64,000 bases of DNA. It comes from Deltaproteobacteria bacterium. Lineage in GTDB: Bacteria > Desulfobacterota > Binatia > Binatales > Binataceae. Positions within the stretch are counted from its first letter, which is position 1. Each line of letters starts with the position of its first letter. The notes beneath the pieces are model-generated. The model saw nothing but the letters and a program-made list of their open reading frames with translations. It did not search any database and was not told where the DNA came from. Both the position numbers and the translations under genes were made by a program. The stretch covers positions 92,739-156,738 of the forward strand of contig PLDK01000003.1 of the NCBI GenBank assembly GCA_003135135.1, given 5' to 3'. Shown here piece by piece: positions 8,612 to 17,140 of the stretch.

Positions 8612-8746
8612 GCCCTGCACCCAGTATTAAGGCCGCCCGCCGTTGGCGGGCGGCAGGGGTGACCCCTGCACCCGGTATTAACGCCGCGCTCCGTTGTCGC
8701 GCGGTAGGGGTGACCCCAGCACTCAATGATAAGAGCAGGGGTGCCA
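8596..8746. repeat. REP-like array of three to four copies
   Basis: Tandem palindromic units fill the gap between the glycosyltransferase and the ABC exporter: a degenerate palindrome 8596-8618 containing the glycosyltransferase stop, a perfect GCAGGGGTGACCCCTGC at 8653-8669, a degenerate copy 8703-8719 and a remnant at 8733-8745. Between them are the AGTATTAAGGCCGC and CGGTATTAACGCCGC spacers (inverse of the GGCCTTAA head seen in copy 1) and a CGCCCGCC/GGCGGGCG inverted repeat. Confidence 0.8.
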
Positions 8747-8787
8747 CTTCTATCGCGCCGCAGACCTGATAATTTAACCGACAGCCA

Positions 8788-10539
8788 ATGAAACGACTGT
8801 TTTCTTACGCGCGACGCTACCGGTTGCGTTACGCATTCGGGATCCTTTGCACGTTCGCGAACGCCACGCTCGCGATGATCATTCCCTTGTTCATCCGCGG
8901 CGCGATAAACGCGACCGATAAGCATCGATTCGACCTGGTCGCGCACTACGCGGAGTTGATGATCGTTTTCGCGCTGATGCTGGGGACAGTCCGCTGGTTC
9001 TCGCGGTTCGTTATCTTCAATGTCGGCCGCGATATCGAATACGACTTGCGCAACGATCTGTTCCAGCATCTGACCACGCTCGGCGCCGACTTCTACCAGA
9101 AGTTCAAAACCGGCGACCTGATGTCGCGGATGATCAACGACCTGACCGCGGTTCGAATGATGGCGGGAATGTTCGTGCTGTCGGTCTCAAACACTCCGCT
9201 GATGTACGGGCTCGCGCTGGCTTTCATGAGCTCGCTCAACCCGCGCCTGACGTTGTTCGCGATCATTCCCTACCTTGTTCTGTTCGTCGCGATCCGCTGG
9301 CTGATGCGCAGTATGATGATGCGCAGTCTGAAAGTGCAGGAGGGACTCGCGGCGATCGGCTCGAAGGTGCAGGAGAGCCTGGCGGGGATCCCGGTGGTGA
9401 AGGCGTACACGCTCGAGGAGCACGAGGCCGGGCTGTTCCGCAAAATCAACGACGCTTACAACGAGCAGGGTCTCGCGCTAGCCCGCACGCGCGGCGCGAT
9501 GATGCCGATGATTCGCGGCGCAGCGGCGACCTCGACGATGGTCGTGCTGATTTACGGCGGGTCGCTGGTGATGAACGGACGGATGTCGCTCGGGTCGCTG
9601 GTGGCGTTCCTGAGCTACCTGGGTCAGCTCGCGTGGCCGACCATCTCGCTTGGCTGGATGCTGTCGATTTATCAGCGCGGCAAGGCCTCGATGAAGCGTC
9701 TCGACGAGATTTTCAACGCGCGCGGGGCCGACAGCGTCGAGGGCGAGGATCTCAAGCTCGAGATAAATGGGGCGGTCGAATGGAAAGGGGTTTCATTCAG
9801 CTACCTGGCGAATAATGGCGACGGAGCCAGCGGAGAGATTCCGTACGCGCTCAAGAATATCAACGTCAAAGTGGGCGCGGGAGAAAAGCTCGCAATCGTC
9901 GGCCGCACCGGCTCGGGAAAATCAACCATGGTCAAGCTGCTGGCCCGGCTGCTGCAACCGACCAAGGGACAAATACTGCTCGACGGCCGCGACGTAGAGG
10001 AGATGGCGCTGGGCGCGCTGCGGCGAACTGTGGGAATGGTCCCGCAGGAGCCGACACTGTTCACGGACACGCTCGCGCGCAACATCGCATTCGGGAAAAC
10101 CGATGCGTCGGCGGCTGAAATCCGGAACGCTGCGCGCATCGCGGGACTCGAGCCGGACATCGCGGTGTTGCCCGATGGACTCGACACGATAGTCGGCGAA
10201 CGTGGCATGGCGCTGTCGGGCGGGCAGAAGCAACGCGTCACGATAGCCAGGCTGCTCGCCTACAATCCTGCGATCGTCGTGCTGGACGACGCGCTGTCGA
10301 GCGTCGATACCGAAACGGAAAAGGCGGTGCTCGAGAGTCTCGAGAAGAGCGTGCAGGGCCGTACTACCGTCGTGGTTTCGCATCGCGCGTCCACGGTGCG
10401 CGACTCCGATCAGATCGTGGTGCTCGAGGACGGGGAGATTGCCGAACGCGGCACGCACGAGGAACTGATGGGCCGCCGCGGAATTTACGCAGAGCTGTTC
10501 CGTCGCCAATTACTCGAAGAGGAATTGAGCCGCTACTGA
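8788..10539 (+). CDS. ABC exporter half-transporter with non-canonical Walker B (Asp)
   Basis: An MsbA-type half-transporter of 583 residues: six-helix transmembrane domain (about 1-310) then a nucleotide-binding domain with Walker A GRTGSGKST, Q-loop VPQEP, signature LSGGQKQR and H-loop VVSHRAST. The Walker B end reads VVLDDALSSVD, with Asp where the catalytic Glu normally stands. This marks a degenerate ATP site as in heterodimeric exporters. Partner: the next gene, 1 base downstream, which has the canonical Glu. The pair probably exports a lipid or drug-like compound; the substrate is unknown. The nearby LPS-type glycosyltransferase makes a lipid role possible. Confidence 0.92.
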   Translation: MKRLFSYARRYRLRYAFGILCTFANATLAMIIPLFIRGAINATDKHRFDLVAHYAELMIVFALMLGTVRWFSRFVIFNVGRDIEYDLRNDLFQHLTTLGADFYQKFKTGDLMSRMINDLTAVRMMAGMFVLSVSNTPLMYGLALAFMSSLNPRLTLFAIIPYLVLFVAIRWLMRSMMMRSLKVQEGLAAIGSKVQESLAGIPVVKAYTLEEHEAGLFRKINDAYNEQGLALARTRGAMMPMIRGAAATSTMVVLIYGGSLVMNGRMSLGSLVAFLSYLGQLAWPTISLGWMLSIYQRGKASMKRLDEIFNARGADSVEGEDLKLEINGAVEWKGVSFSYLANNGDGASGEIPYALKNINVKVGAGEKLAIVGRTGSGKSTMVKLLARLLQPTKGQILLDGRDVEEMALGALRRTVGMVPQEPTLFTDTLARNIAFGKTDASAAEIRNAARIAGLEPDIAVLPDGLDTIVGERGMALSGGQKQRVTIARLLAYNPAIVVLDDALSSVDTETEKAVLESLEKSVQGRTTVVVSHRASTVRDSDQIVVLEDGEIAERGTHEELMGRRGIYAELFRRQLLEEELSRY

Positions 10540-10540
10540 G

Positions 10541-12382
10541 ATGCAGGTCGCCGAGGAAAAGCCGCTCGTCAGCATCTACGATGCCGCGCTGGTGCGCTGG
10601 GTGTGGGGGTTCATCCGTCCATACCAGGGGCTGTTCTGGCTGGCGACGCTTATGATGCCGCTCGACACGGCGTTTTTGCTCGCACAGCCATACGTCATCA
10701 AGCTCACGGTTGACGAATTTCTGTCGGGCTCGCACGGCGCACGGCCTCCCGCATGGCTGGCGATGCTGTTTCGGGCGTCGGGTGGACACGGCCTGTTCGT
10801 GATGGGCGTTTTGTATCTGCTGCTGGTGATCGGCGAGTTCGCTGCGTTCTACGCGCAGTTTTACCTGATGATGATGGTCGCGCAGTTCAGCCTTTCCGAC
10901 CTTCGGATGGCGCTGTTTCGCAAGGTCGAGCGTCTGCCGATGTCGTTTTTCGATCGCACGCCGGTCGGCAGGCTGGTCAGTCGAATGACGACCGATATCG
11001 ATGCGATCAACGATATGTTCGCGGCGGGCTCGCTGACGATATTCATCGACGCGATGACGCTGGTGGGCATCGTGACGATCATGTTCTCCTTAAGTCCGCG
11101 GCTGGCGTTGGCGGCGCTGTGCGCGATTCCGCCGCTGACGCTGGTAATTTATTTTCTGAGTTCGAGATCGCGCATCGTGTACGGCCAGATACGCGACCGT
11201 CTCGCCGCGTTGAACGCCTACCTGTCCGAATCGCTGGCGGGCATGACGGTAGTGCAGATCTTCACGCGCGAACGCGAAAGCCGCCGCGAGTTCGATGCGC
11301 TCAACCGGCGTTCGCGCGACGTACAGATGATGGCCAACGTTTACGAGGCCGCCCAATTCTCATCGGTGGAGGCGCTCAGTTCCATCACGGTCGCGGTTAT
11401 TCTGTGGATCGGCGGCGGCAGCGTGATTCGGCACCTGGTGACGTTGGGCACGCTGATCGCGTTCATCCAGTACGCTCAGCAGTTTTTCATGCCGTTGCGC
11501 GAGATCTCGACCAAGTACAGCGCGCTCCAATCGGCGCTCGCCGCAGTCGAGAAAATCCACGCCTTGATGGAAGGCGAGAAGATGCTTCCAGTTCCTGCTC
11601 ATCCGAAGCAGCCGGCGGTCTCGCGCGGGGCAATCGTGTTCGACCACGTCACGTTCGAATACCGTCCGAACGAACCGATACTGAAGGACCTTAGCTTCAC
11701 CGTCGAGGCCGGACAGAAGATCGCGATCGTTGGGCCGACCGGCGCGGGCAAAACCACGATCATCAAGCTGCTGAATCGTTCGTACGACGTGACCGGCGGG
11801 CGAATCCTGGTTGACGGCGTCGACGTGCGCGAGTGGGACCTTGGCGCTCTTCGCCGCGAAATCGGATACGTGCAACAAGACGTGTTCCTGTTCGCGGGCG
11901 ACGTGCTGGAAAACGTCCGGCTGTCGCGAACCGACTTGAGCGAATCCGAGGTGCGCGATGCGCTGCGGCGGGCGCAGGCTTTGCGATTCGTCGAGCGATT
12001 GCCGGGCAGATTGGGCGAGCAGATTCGCGAACGCGGCGCGAACCTCTCGGGGGGGCAGCGCCAACTGCTGTCGTTCGCGCGCGCGCTGGCGTACAACCCG
12101 CGAATCCTGGTGATGGATGAAGCGACCTCGAGCGTGGACAGCGAGACCGAGCGCCTGATCCAAGTGGCGCTGGGCGAGTTGCTGGCCGAGCGCACTGCGG
12201 TCGTAATCGCGCATCGGCTATCCACCATCGAGCGCGCCGATCGGATCATGGTGCTGGGCGGAGGCGTGCTGCGCGAAAGCGGCACGCATGACGAACTGCT
12301 CGCACAGCGCGGACTCTACTACCGGCTATTCGAATTGCAGTACGCCGCAATGGCAAACAGCGACCGCCTTGTGGCGGGCTGA
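10541..12382 (+). CDS. ABC exporter half-transporter with canonical ATP site
   Basis: The second half of the exporter, 613 residues. Transmembrane domain about 1-340 (PYQGLFWLATLMMPLDTAF; SFFDRTPVGRLVSRMTTDIDAIN is the typical intracellular loop), then the nucleotide-binding domain: Walker A GPTGAGKTT, YVQQDVFLFAGDVLENVRLS, signature LSGGQRQL, Walker B ILVMDEATSSVD with the catalytic Glu, H-loop IAHRLST. It starts 1 base after the first half gene. With one Asp-type and one Glu-type site, the two products most likely form an asymmetric heterodimer in the inner membrane. Confidence 0.93.
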   Translation: MQVAEEKPLVSIYDAALVRWVWGFIRPYQGLFWLATLMMPLDTAFLLAQPYVIKLTVDEFLSGSHGARPPAWLAMLFRASGGHGLFVMGVLYLLLVIGEFAAFYAQFYLMMMVAQFSLSDLRMALFRKVERLPMSFFDRTPVGRLVSRMTTDIDAINDMFAAGSLTIFIDAMTLVGIVTIMFSLSPRLALAALCAIPPLTLVIYFLSSRSRIVYGQIRDRLAALNAYLSESLAGMTVVQIFTRERESRREFDALNRRSRDVQMMANVYEAAQFSSVEALSSITVAVILWIGGGSVIRHLVTLGTLIAFIQYAQQFFMPLREISTKYSALQSALAAVEKIHALMEGEKMLPVPAHPKQPAVSRGAIVFDHVTFEYRPNEPILKDLSFTVEAGQKIAIVGPTGAGKTTIIKLLNRSYDVTGGRILVDGVDVREWDLGALRREIGYVQQDVFLFAGDVLENVRLSRTDLSESEVRDALRRAQALRFVERLPGRLGEQIRERGANLSGGQRQLLSFARALAYNPRILVMDEATSSVDSETERLIQVALGELLAERTAVVIAHRLSTIERADRIMVLGGGVLRESGTHDELLAQRGLYYRLFELQYAAMANSDRLVAG

Positions 12383-12392
12383 CGCCGGCCTG

Positions 12393-13523
12393 GTGGACGG
12401 AGAAGTGGCTGGCACAACGCGGCGCGCGGCGCGGGCGCGACTTCAGGCGGCATATCTGCTGCGCCTGGCAGCATTGCTCTTCGCGCCGATTGTGCTCGGC
12501 GGATGCTACGCGGGTTACCTCGCACGCGCCGCGTACGAAGAAGGCCGAATTCTGTGGAACCGCAAGCCGATTGACGATGCGCTCGCGCGGGGAGATCTTC
12601 CGGCGGACATTCGCGCGAAACTGGAGACCGTGCTCGCGGTGCGCAAGTTCGCCGCCGAGAATCTCGGCCTCAATGTCGGCGGTGCGTATCAAAGCATCGC
12701 GCCCGTGGATCAGAGCGCGGTCGTGCACGTCTTGATGGCGGCGCCGCGCGACTCGCTGGAGCCGTACACATGGTGGTTCCCGATAGTAGGCCGCGTACCG
12801 TATCGCGGCTATTTCGACGAGAGCGATGCGACGGCCGAGGCGGCGACGCTCGAAGCGCAGGCGTTCGACACGATGGTGCGGCCGGCGGTTGCGTTCTCGA
12901 GCCTGGGATTTTTCGACGATCCGCTGCTGTCGAATCTGCTCAAGCTGGACCGCGTCGAGCTGGCCGGCGTGATCATCCACGAACTGTTCCATCGCACGTA
13001 TTATCTGGCGGGCAATGCGATGTTCGACGAATCGGCCGCCAACTATACCGGCGGCGCGGGCGCGGTGGCTTTTTTCGCGGCGACTGACGGTGAGTCGGCG
13101 CGCGCCACAATCGCGGCGCGCGGCATCCTGGAGAGCGATTTCAAGTTCGCGCGCTTTCTGCTCCAGGAGCAGGCGCGCCTGCTCGACATCTATATGACGA
13201 AGCCGTCGAAGGACGAGCTCGACAAGCGCCGCGAAGCGGGCTTCGCAGCGATCAAGGCCGACTACGCTGCGCTGGCGCCGTCGCTATCGGGACTCGAGCG
13301 CTTCGACCTAGACAAGCAGCCGCTGAACAACGCCGTGCTGGTGAACTATCTGATCTACTTTCACGATCTCGACAACTTCGCCGCGCTCGATCGGATGAAT
13401 CACGGTGACTTGCGCGCGACGATCGCGCAGATCATTTCGATCGCGAAGGCGCATCCCGACGATCCTTTCTACGCCATCTGGGAGAAGACCCGCGCCGCTC
13501 CCGCGCCTTCCGGCGGTAGCTAG
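12393..13523 (+). CDS. Putative lipoprotein zinc aminopeptidase (PF10023-like)
   Basis: Resembles the family of predicted zinc aminopeptidases that carry a lipoprotein signal. Hydrophobic segment YLLRLAALLFAPIVLGGC ends in a lipobox (LGGC). The zinc motif HELFH is in VELAGVIIHELFHRTYYL, followed by an Asn/Glu-rich segment (FDESAANYTGG) with a likely third ligand Glu. An ATG at 12288 would overlap the ABC gene by about 95 bases and put the signal peptide far inside, so I prefer the GTG at 12393 (or GTG at 12405, preceded by GGACGGAGAA). 376 residues. Its stop shares CTAG with the convergent hydrolase gene. Likely anchored in the periplasm; substrate unknown. Confidence 0.8.
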   Translation: MDGEVAGTTRRAARARLQAAYLLRLAALLFAPIVLGGCYAGYLARAAYEEGRILWNRKPIDDALARGDLPADIRAKLETVLAVRKFAAENLGLNVGGAYQSIAPVDQSAVVHVLMAAPRDSLEPYTWWFPIVGRVPYRGYFDESDATAEAATLEAQAFDTMVRPAVAFSSLGFFDDPLLSNLLKLDRVELAGVIIHELFHRTYYLAGNAMFDESAANYTGGAGAVAFFAATDGESARATIAARGILESDFKFARFLLQEQARLLDIYMTKPSKDELDKRREAGFAAIKADYAALAPSLSGLERFDLDKQPLNNAVLVNYLIYFHDLDNFAALDRMNHGDLRATIAQIISIAKAHPDDPFYAIWEKTRAAPAPSGGS

Positions 13524-14143
13524 GTTGCGAGCGCGGCAGCGATTGCGCGCGACAGTTCCACTTCGTGGCCGCCGAAGAAATGATCGGCGCCGGCGATGAT
13601 CTCGAGTCGCGCCGAGTCGCCGATTTGCGATCTAAGCGTTTTCAGCCCTGCGACGGGCGAGTACGAATCGCGATCGCCGGAAACCAGCAGCACGGGCTTC
13701 GATGCGCCATCCGGAATGCGCGCATCGGCCATCGCAAGCGGCAGCGCGACGGCGACTATGCGCGCGATCTCCGCGCGTGCGTATCCTGCGCTCACCGCGA
13801 CCATTGCGCCAAACGAATATCCTGCCATCACGGCGCCCGCTTTGCGCACGCCGGGCTGCGCGAGCACAAACGCCATCGCCGCAACGGCGTCATCAACTTC
13901 GCCGGGACCGCCGTCATGCTCGCCGTCGCTGGCGCCGACACCGCGAAAGTTGAAGCGCAAGGTCGCGTATCCTGCTTGCCACATCGCCGCGAGGATCGCA
14001 TCGACAACATTGTTGAACATCGAGCCGCCATAAGCGGGATGCGGATGACAGACCACCGCCACGGGCGCATTTGCGCCTGGATTGGCGAGCAGGCCTTCCA
14101 ACCTCAACTCGCCGGATCGAAACGACACCTGAATTTCCTGCAC
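13520..14143 (-). CDS. Alpha/beta hydrolase (COG2945-like)
   Basis: A small serine hydrolase of 207 residues. It has the oxyanion-region motif CHPHPAYGGSM, the nucleophile elbow GYSFGAM, an acidic residue in VSGDRDSYSP and the catalytic His in IAGADHFFGGHE, so the whole triad is present. The COG2945 group is thought to act on small esters; no specific substrate can be given. The gene converges on the aminopeptidase gene with the two stop codons interleaved in one CTAG tetramer (13520-13523), leaving no room for a terminator between them. Confidence 0.88.
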   Translation of the reverse strand: MQEIQVSFRSGELRLEGLLANPGANAPVAVVCHPHPAYGGSMFNNVVDAILAAMWQAGYATLRFNFRGVGASDGEHDGGPGEVDDAVAAMAFVLAQPGVRKAGAVMAGYSFGAMVAVSAGYARAEIARIVAVALPLAMADARIPDGASKPVLLVSGDRDSYSPVAGLKTLRSQIGDSARLEIIAGADHFFGGHEVELSRAIAAALAT

Positions 14144-14229
14144 CGCGCGCCTCTCAACACTTAAACTGTCACTTTATATTTTCCCGGGCTATGGTCTCGT
14201 CGATCGCTGATATAATACAGCCCATCGCG

Positions 14230-14685
14230 ATGGATGAAACTCCCCGACTTGCGGCCGACAGGATGCTGATGCGATTGGCGCGATGGCTGCGGCTGCTCGG
14301 CGCCGACGTTATTACGGACGCGTCGCTGACCGGCGCTGAGCTCCTGAAGATCGCTCGCGCAGACAATAGAATCCTGGTGACCCGCGATAAACGCCTTCGA
14401 ACCGCGGCCGGCGTTTTTTTCGTCGAGGACAACGCCATCAGAGGACAGCTGCGCGAAGCTGTCAGACGCTTCCGGCTCGATCCGCGAGTGATTGCGCTGA
14501 CGAGATGCTCACGATGCAACCATGTGCTGACCCCGGTTGCACGTGAACTCGTGTCGCGGCGAGTTCCGCCCTACGTTTTTGCCGGCCACGATCGATTTGC
14601 CGAGTGCGAGCAGTGCGGCCGAATCTACTGGTCCGAGACGCACCCGGAGCGAATCCAGGCGATGCTGGATTCAATCGCGTTCTGA
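14230..14685 (+). CDS. Mut7-C RNase domain protein
   Basis: A Mut7-C (PF01927) protein: a PIN-like domain with a C-terminal zinc ribbon. Visible features are LAADRMLMRLARWLRLLGADV, the acidic NRILVTRDKRLR, and two Cys pairs (TRCSRCNHVL and CEQCGRIYW). Family members are presumed ribonucleases, so an RNA-processing role in the cytoplasm is likely. The ATG at 14230 gives 151 residues and fits the family start; an in-frame ATG at 14191 would add 13 residues. Neither has a clear Shine-Dalgarno. A TATAAT hexamer lies at 14211-14216 but without a good -35 partner. Confidence 0.85.
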   Translation: MDETPRLAADRMLMRLARWLRLLGADVITDASLTGAELLKIARADNRILVTRDKRLRTAAGVFFVEDNAIRGQLREAVRRFRLDPRVIALTRCSRCNHVLTPVARELVSRRVPPYVFAGHDRFAECEQCGRIYWSETHPERIQAMLDSIAF

Positions 14686-14800
14686 GGTCCTGACCCGCCG
14701 CAGGCTGGCTTTTCCCTTGCATTGCATTAGGGGAGCTTCGGCGACTATAAGAATTTCGGGGATCTCAGATTCGAGTTACTGATTAGGAGCCGGGGAAAAA

Positions 14801-16075
14801 ATGTTTAATTTCAGGGCTTTCTCATCTGCGCTCGTGATTCTGCTCCTGACTCCACTGAGCGCGCACGCCGTTTCGCTGACCCTTAGCGGAAGCAGCGCCG
14901 AGTTGCAGATGGACAACACGCAGGCAGTCTATGCCAGCGACAGCAACGGCGTCCCGGTGCTGATCACCGAAATCGGAATGCCGGCGCCCGGCGGCGGCGT
15001 CATCACCGAAGTCGGCGTGCCGTCGATGATGCCCGATGGACGCGTGATCTTTGGCGCCGAGACGCAGCCCAAGGACACCAAGATCAAGGCCCGGTGGAAT
15101 ATCTTCATCGGCAATGCCGATGCCATACCGAGCCATAAGATAATCATGGCGCTCAATCCCAAGGCGTTGGCCGGTGATTGCAGTCCCGCATTCAAGGGTG
15201 ACCCTTATCCCATCGCAGACATGGACGAAAATATCGCGTTCATGTCGATAGTGCCGCACGGCCGCGATGGGCTGTTCTTTTATTCGCACGGCAAACTCAC
15301 TTGCATGGCGAAGGCGGGTGACAAAACCAATGAAGGGCACGAGATCGCGGTGCTGAGCTTCGGCAGCCCGCAAATAGGCGACGACGGACAGGTCGTGTTC
15401 ACCGGGTTTCTCGGCGAGAGCGCGAAGCCTGCTGGACACCGTCAGGCGCTCCTGCTTGCTTCAGTTGCAGGTGGCGTTACGGAGCTTGCGGTCGAAGGCG
15501 AATACGGACCCAATCACACGCTCTATCAGCGCCCGTTCGGATTGCCGGCTGCGCTGCCCACCCCGCTTGGAATAATGGTTGCGTTCACCGCCAAGTCGCC
15601 CAGCGGCGCGGCGCTGTTCCTATACAGCGGTGGTTCAATGGCGAGGATCCTGCCGACCGGCACTCTAACTTCGGTCGGTCCGGTTTCATATCTGTCGGCG
15701 GGGCGCCCAGGTTTGATGGCTGACGGAACGACCGCGGTGCTCGCAGGATGCGCGCGCATACCGGCAATTTTTCGGCTGACCCGGCAACGCCTCGATTTGC
15801 GCATTCAGCGCGGACAGCTAACTCCCTTCGGCACCGAACTCGAGTCGCTGGGCGACCCGGTGATGACGGCTTCTGGCGCTATGTTCATCGGGGCCACCGA
15901 TTCTGACGATCACGAAAAGCTCTACGTGCTGTCGCCTGACGACGCATTTTTCGAGGTCGGCGAATCTGAACTGATCTACCGAATCGCGATGGGCGCGCAA
16001 AAGCATCATTCGATCTTCACGGGCACGTTGACGGTGAATCAGCACGGCGACTTCGCGTATCTCGGCGGCCGGTAA
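14801..16075 (+). CDS. Secreted protein of unknown function, probable beta-propeller
   Basis: Function not recognised. A signal peptide is clear (LVILLLTPLSAHA, cleavage near residue 23). The remaining 400 residues contain repeated patterns of the form 'DGRVIFGAET', 'DGQVVFTGFL', 'SGAMFIGATD', 'HGDFAYLGG' spaced about 50-70 residues apart, which suggests beta-propeller blades. Only three Cys are present in the mature part. A GGGGA stretch about 6 bases upstream may be the ribosome-binding site. The O-methyltransferase gene starts 9 bases downstream, so the two may share a transcript, though no functional link is evident. Confidence 0.7.
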   Translation: MFNFRAFSSALVILLLTPLSAHAVSLTLSGSSAELQMDNTQAVYASDSNGVPVLITEIGMPAPGGGVITEVGVPSMMPDGRVIFGAETQPKDTKIKARWNIFIGNADAIPSHKIIMALNPKALAGDCSPAFKGDPYPIADMDENIAFMSIVPHGRDGLFFYSHGKLTCMAKAGDKTNEGHEIAVLSFGSPQIGDDGQVVFTGFLGESAKPAGHRQALLLASVAGGVTELAVEGEYGPNHTLYQRPFGLPAALPTPLGIMVAFTAKSPSGAALFLYSGGSMARILPTGTLTSVGPVSYLSAGRPGLMADGTTAVLAGCARIPAIFRLTRQRLDLRIQRGQLTPFGTELESLGDPVMTASGAMFIGATDSDDHEKLYVLSPDDAFFEVGESELIYRIAMGAQKHHSIFTGTLTVNQHGDFAYLGGR

Positions 16076-16084
16076 GAAGTCAGC

Positions 16085-16747
16085 ATGGCCGGACCCTCGA
16101 AATTTATCGCGCTCACTCCCAAACTCTATGACTACCTGGTTGCGCATGGGCACAACGGCGATCCGATCCGCGCCGAATTGGCGGCTGAGACCGCACAATT
16201 GGGGTCGATTAGCACAATGCAGATTGCCGCCGAGCAAGGCACTCTCATGGCAATCCTCGCCGGCGCGATCGGCGCGCGCTCCGCGGTCGAGGTCGGGACG
16301 TTCACCGGCTACAGCGCACTGTGCGTAGCTCGCGCGTTGCCCGCCGACGGCCGGCTTCTGTGCTGCGACGTGAACGAGCAATGGACCGGCATCGGGCGTC
16401 GCTATTGGGAACGGGCGGGCGTCGCGAACAAGATAACACTCAAGCTGGGGCCCGCGGCCGATACGCTGAAGGCGATCCCGGTTTCGCATACCTTCGACTT
16501 CGCATTTATCGACGCCGACAAGTCGAGCTACGGGATCTATTACGAAGAGATTCTGAAGCGGCTGCGTCCGGCCGGACTCATCCTGATCGACAACGTGCTA
16601 TGGAACGGCGCGATCATCGAAGAAACGATAAAGGACACGGACACGCTGGCTCTTCGCGCGCTCAACGATTTCATCGCGAACGACACGCGCGTCGAGGCCG
16701 TGATGCTGGGCGTCGCCGACGGCCTCACCATCGTTCGCAAAAAGTAA
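16085..16747 (+). CDS. Family 3 O-methyltransferase (CCoAOMT-like)
   Basis: A SAM-dependent class I methyltransferase of 220 residues in the caffeoyl-CoA/catechol O-methyltransferase family (PF01596). The SAM motif I is VEVGTFTGYSALCVARALP, the metal/substrate motif is FDFAFIDADKSSYGIYYEEIL, and LILIDNVLWNGAI follows with the family Asp-Asn. The typical N-terminal marker MQIAAEQGTLMAILA is present. Bacterial members methylate catechol-type hydroxyls on small molecules; the substrate here is not known. Confidence 0.92.
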   Translation: MAGPSKFIALTPKLYDYLVAHGHNGDPIRAELAAETAQLGSISTMQIAAEQGTLMAILAGAIGARSAVEVGTFTGYSALCVARALPADGRLLCCDVNEQWTGIGRRYWERAGVANKITLKLGPAADTLKAIPVSHTFDFAFIDADKSSYGIYYEEILKRLRPAGLILIDNVLWNGAIIEETIKDTDTLALRALNDFIANDTRVEAVMLGVADGLTIVRKK

Positions 16748-16812
16748 CCGCGCCAGCCGCAGCACCCTGACTCGGGCGCGCTGATCTCTTCTCTAACCCC
16801 TTCCCTCTCGCC

Positions 16813-17124
16813 TCAGCGCCCCATCTGATCCAGCAAATGCAGGATCACGCCGATCCCCGGGATATTCACTTCGAGTTCCTCGCCGAGCGTGCGAATCACG
16901 CGGACCCGTCGCAACGCTTCGCGATCGTAGAGCGCCTCCGGCCGTCCGCGCAGTCGCTCCACTCGAACCGGCGCGATCAAATCCTCGCGCTCCCACGACG
17001 CCAACTCGCCTTCGCTGATTCCGCCTATCGAGCAGAACACGCTCCTGCTCATCAGCACCACTTTGCCGCGATCGGCGCGTCGATGCGTCGGAGTTGAGAT
17101 GGTTGTAGAAGATCGCCGCGCCAT
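16813..17124 (-). CDS. CbpM/MerR-like chaperone modulator
   Basis: A small helix-turn-helix type protein. The segment from about residue 25 (MSRSVFCSIGGISEGELASWEREDLI) to the end (LGEELEVNIPGIGVILHLLDQM) matches the CbpM family, whose members bind the J-domain of CbpA/DnaJ-type co-chaperones and inhibit them. The in-frame ATG at 17052 may be the true start, giving 79 residues close to the family length; the first 24 residues look unstructured. The gene follows dnaJ by 16 bases on the same strand, exactly the cbpA-cbpM order, which supports the call. Confidence 0.75.
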   Translation of the reverse strand: MARRSSTTISTPTHRRADRGKVVLMSRSVFCSIGGISEGELASWEREDLIAPVRVERLRGRPEALYDREALRRVRVIRTLGEELEVNIPGIGVILHLLDQMGR

Positions 17125-17140
17125 TGTGTTCAGTTCCGCG

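Noticed and set aside
8596-8746. The repeat array as a CRISPR
   Set aside because: Units are palindromic and unequal, spacers are not unique 30-40-mers, and there is no cas gene or AT-rich leader. The REP-like explanation fits all copies.
14211-14216. TATAAT upstream of the Mut7-C gene as a promoter
   Set aside because: No -35 element at 16-18 bases, and it may lie inside coding sequence if the ATG at 14191 is used.
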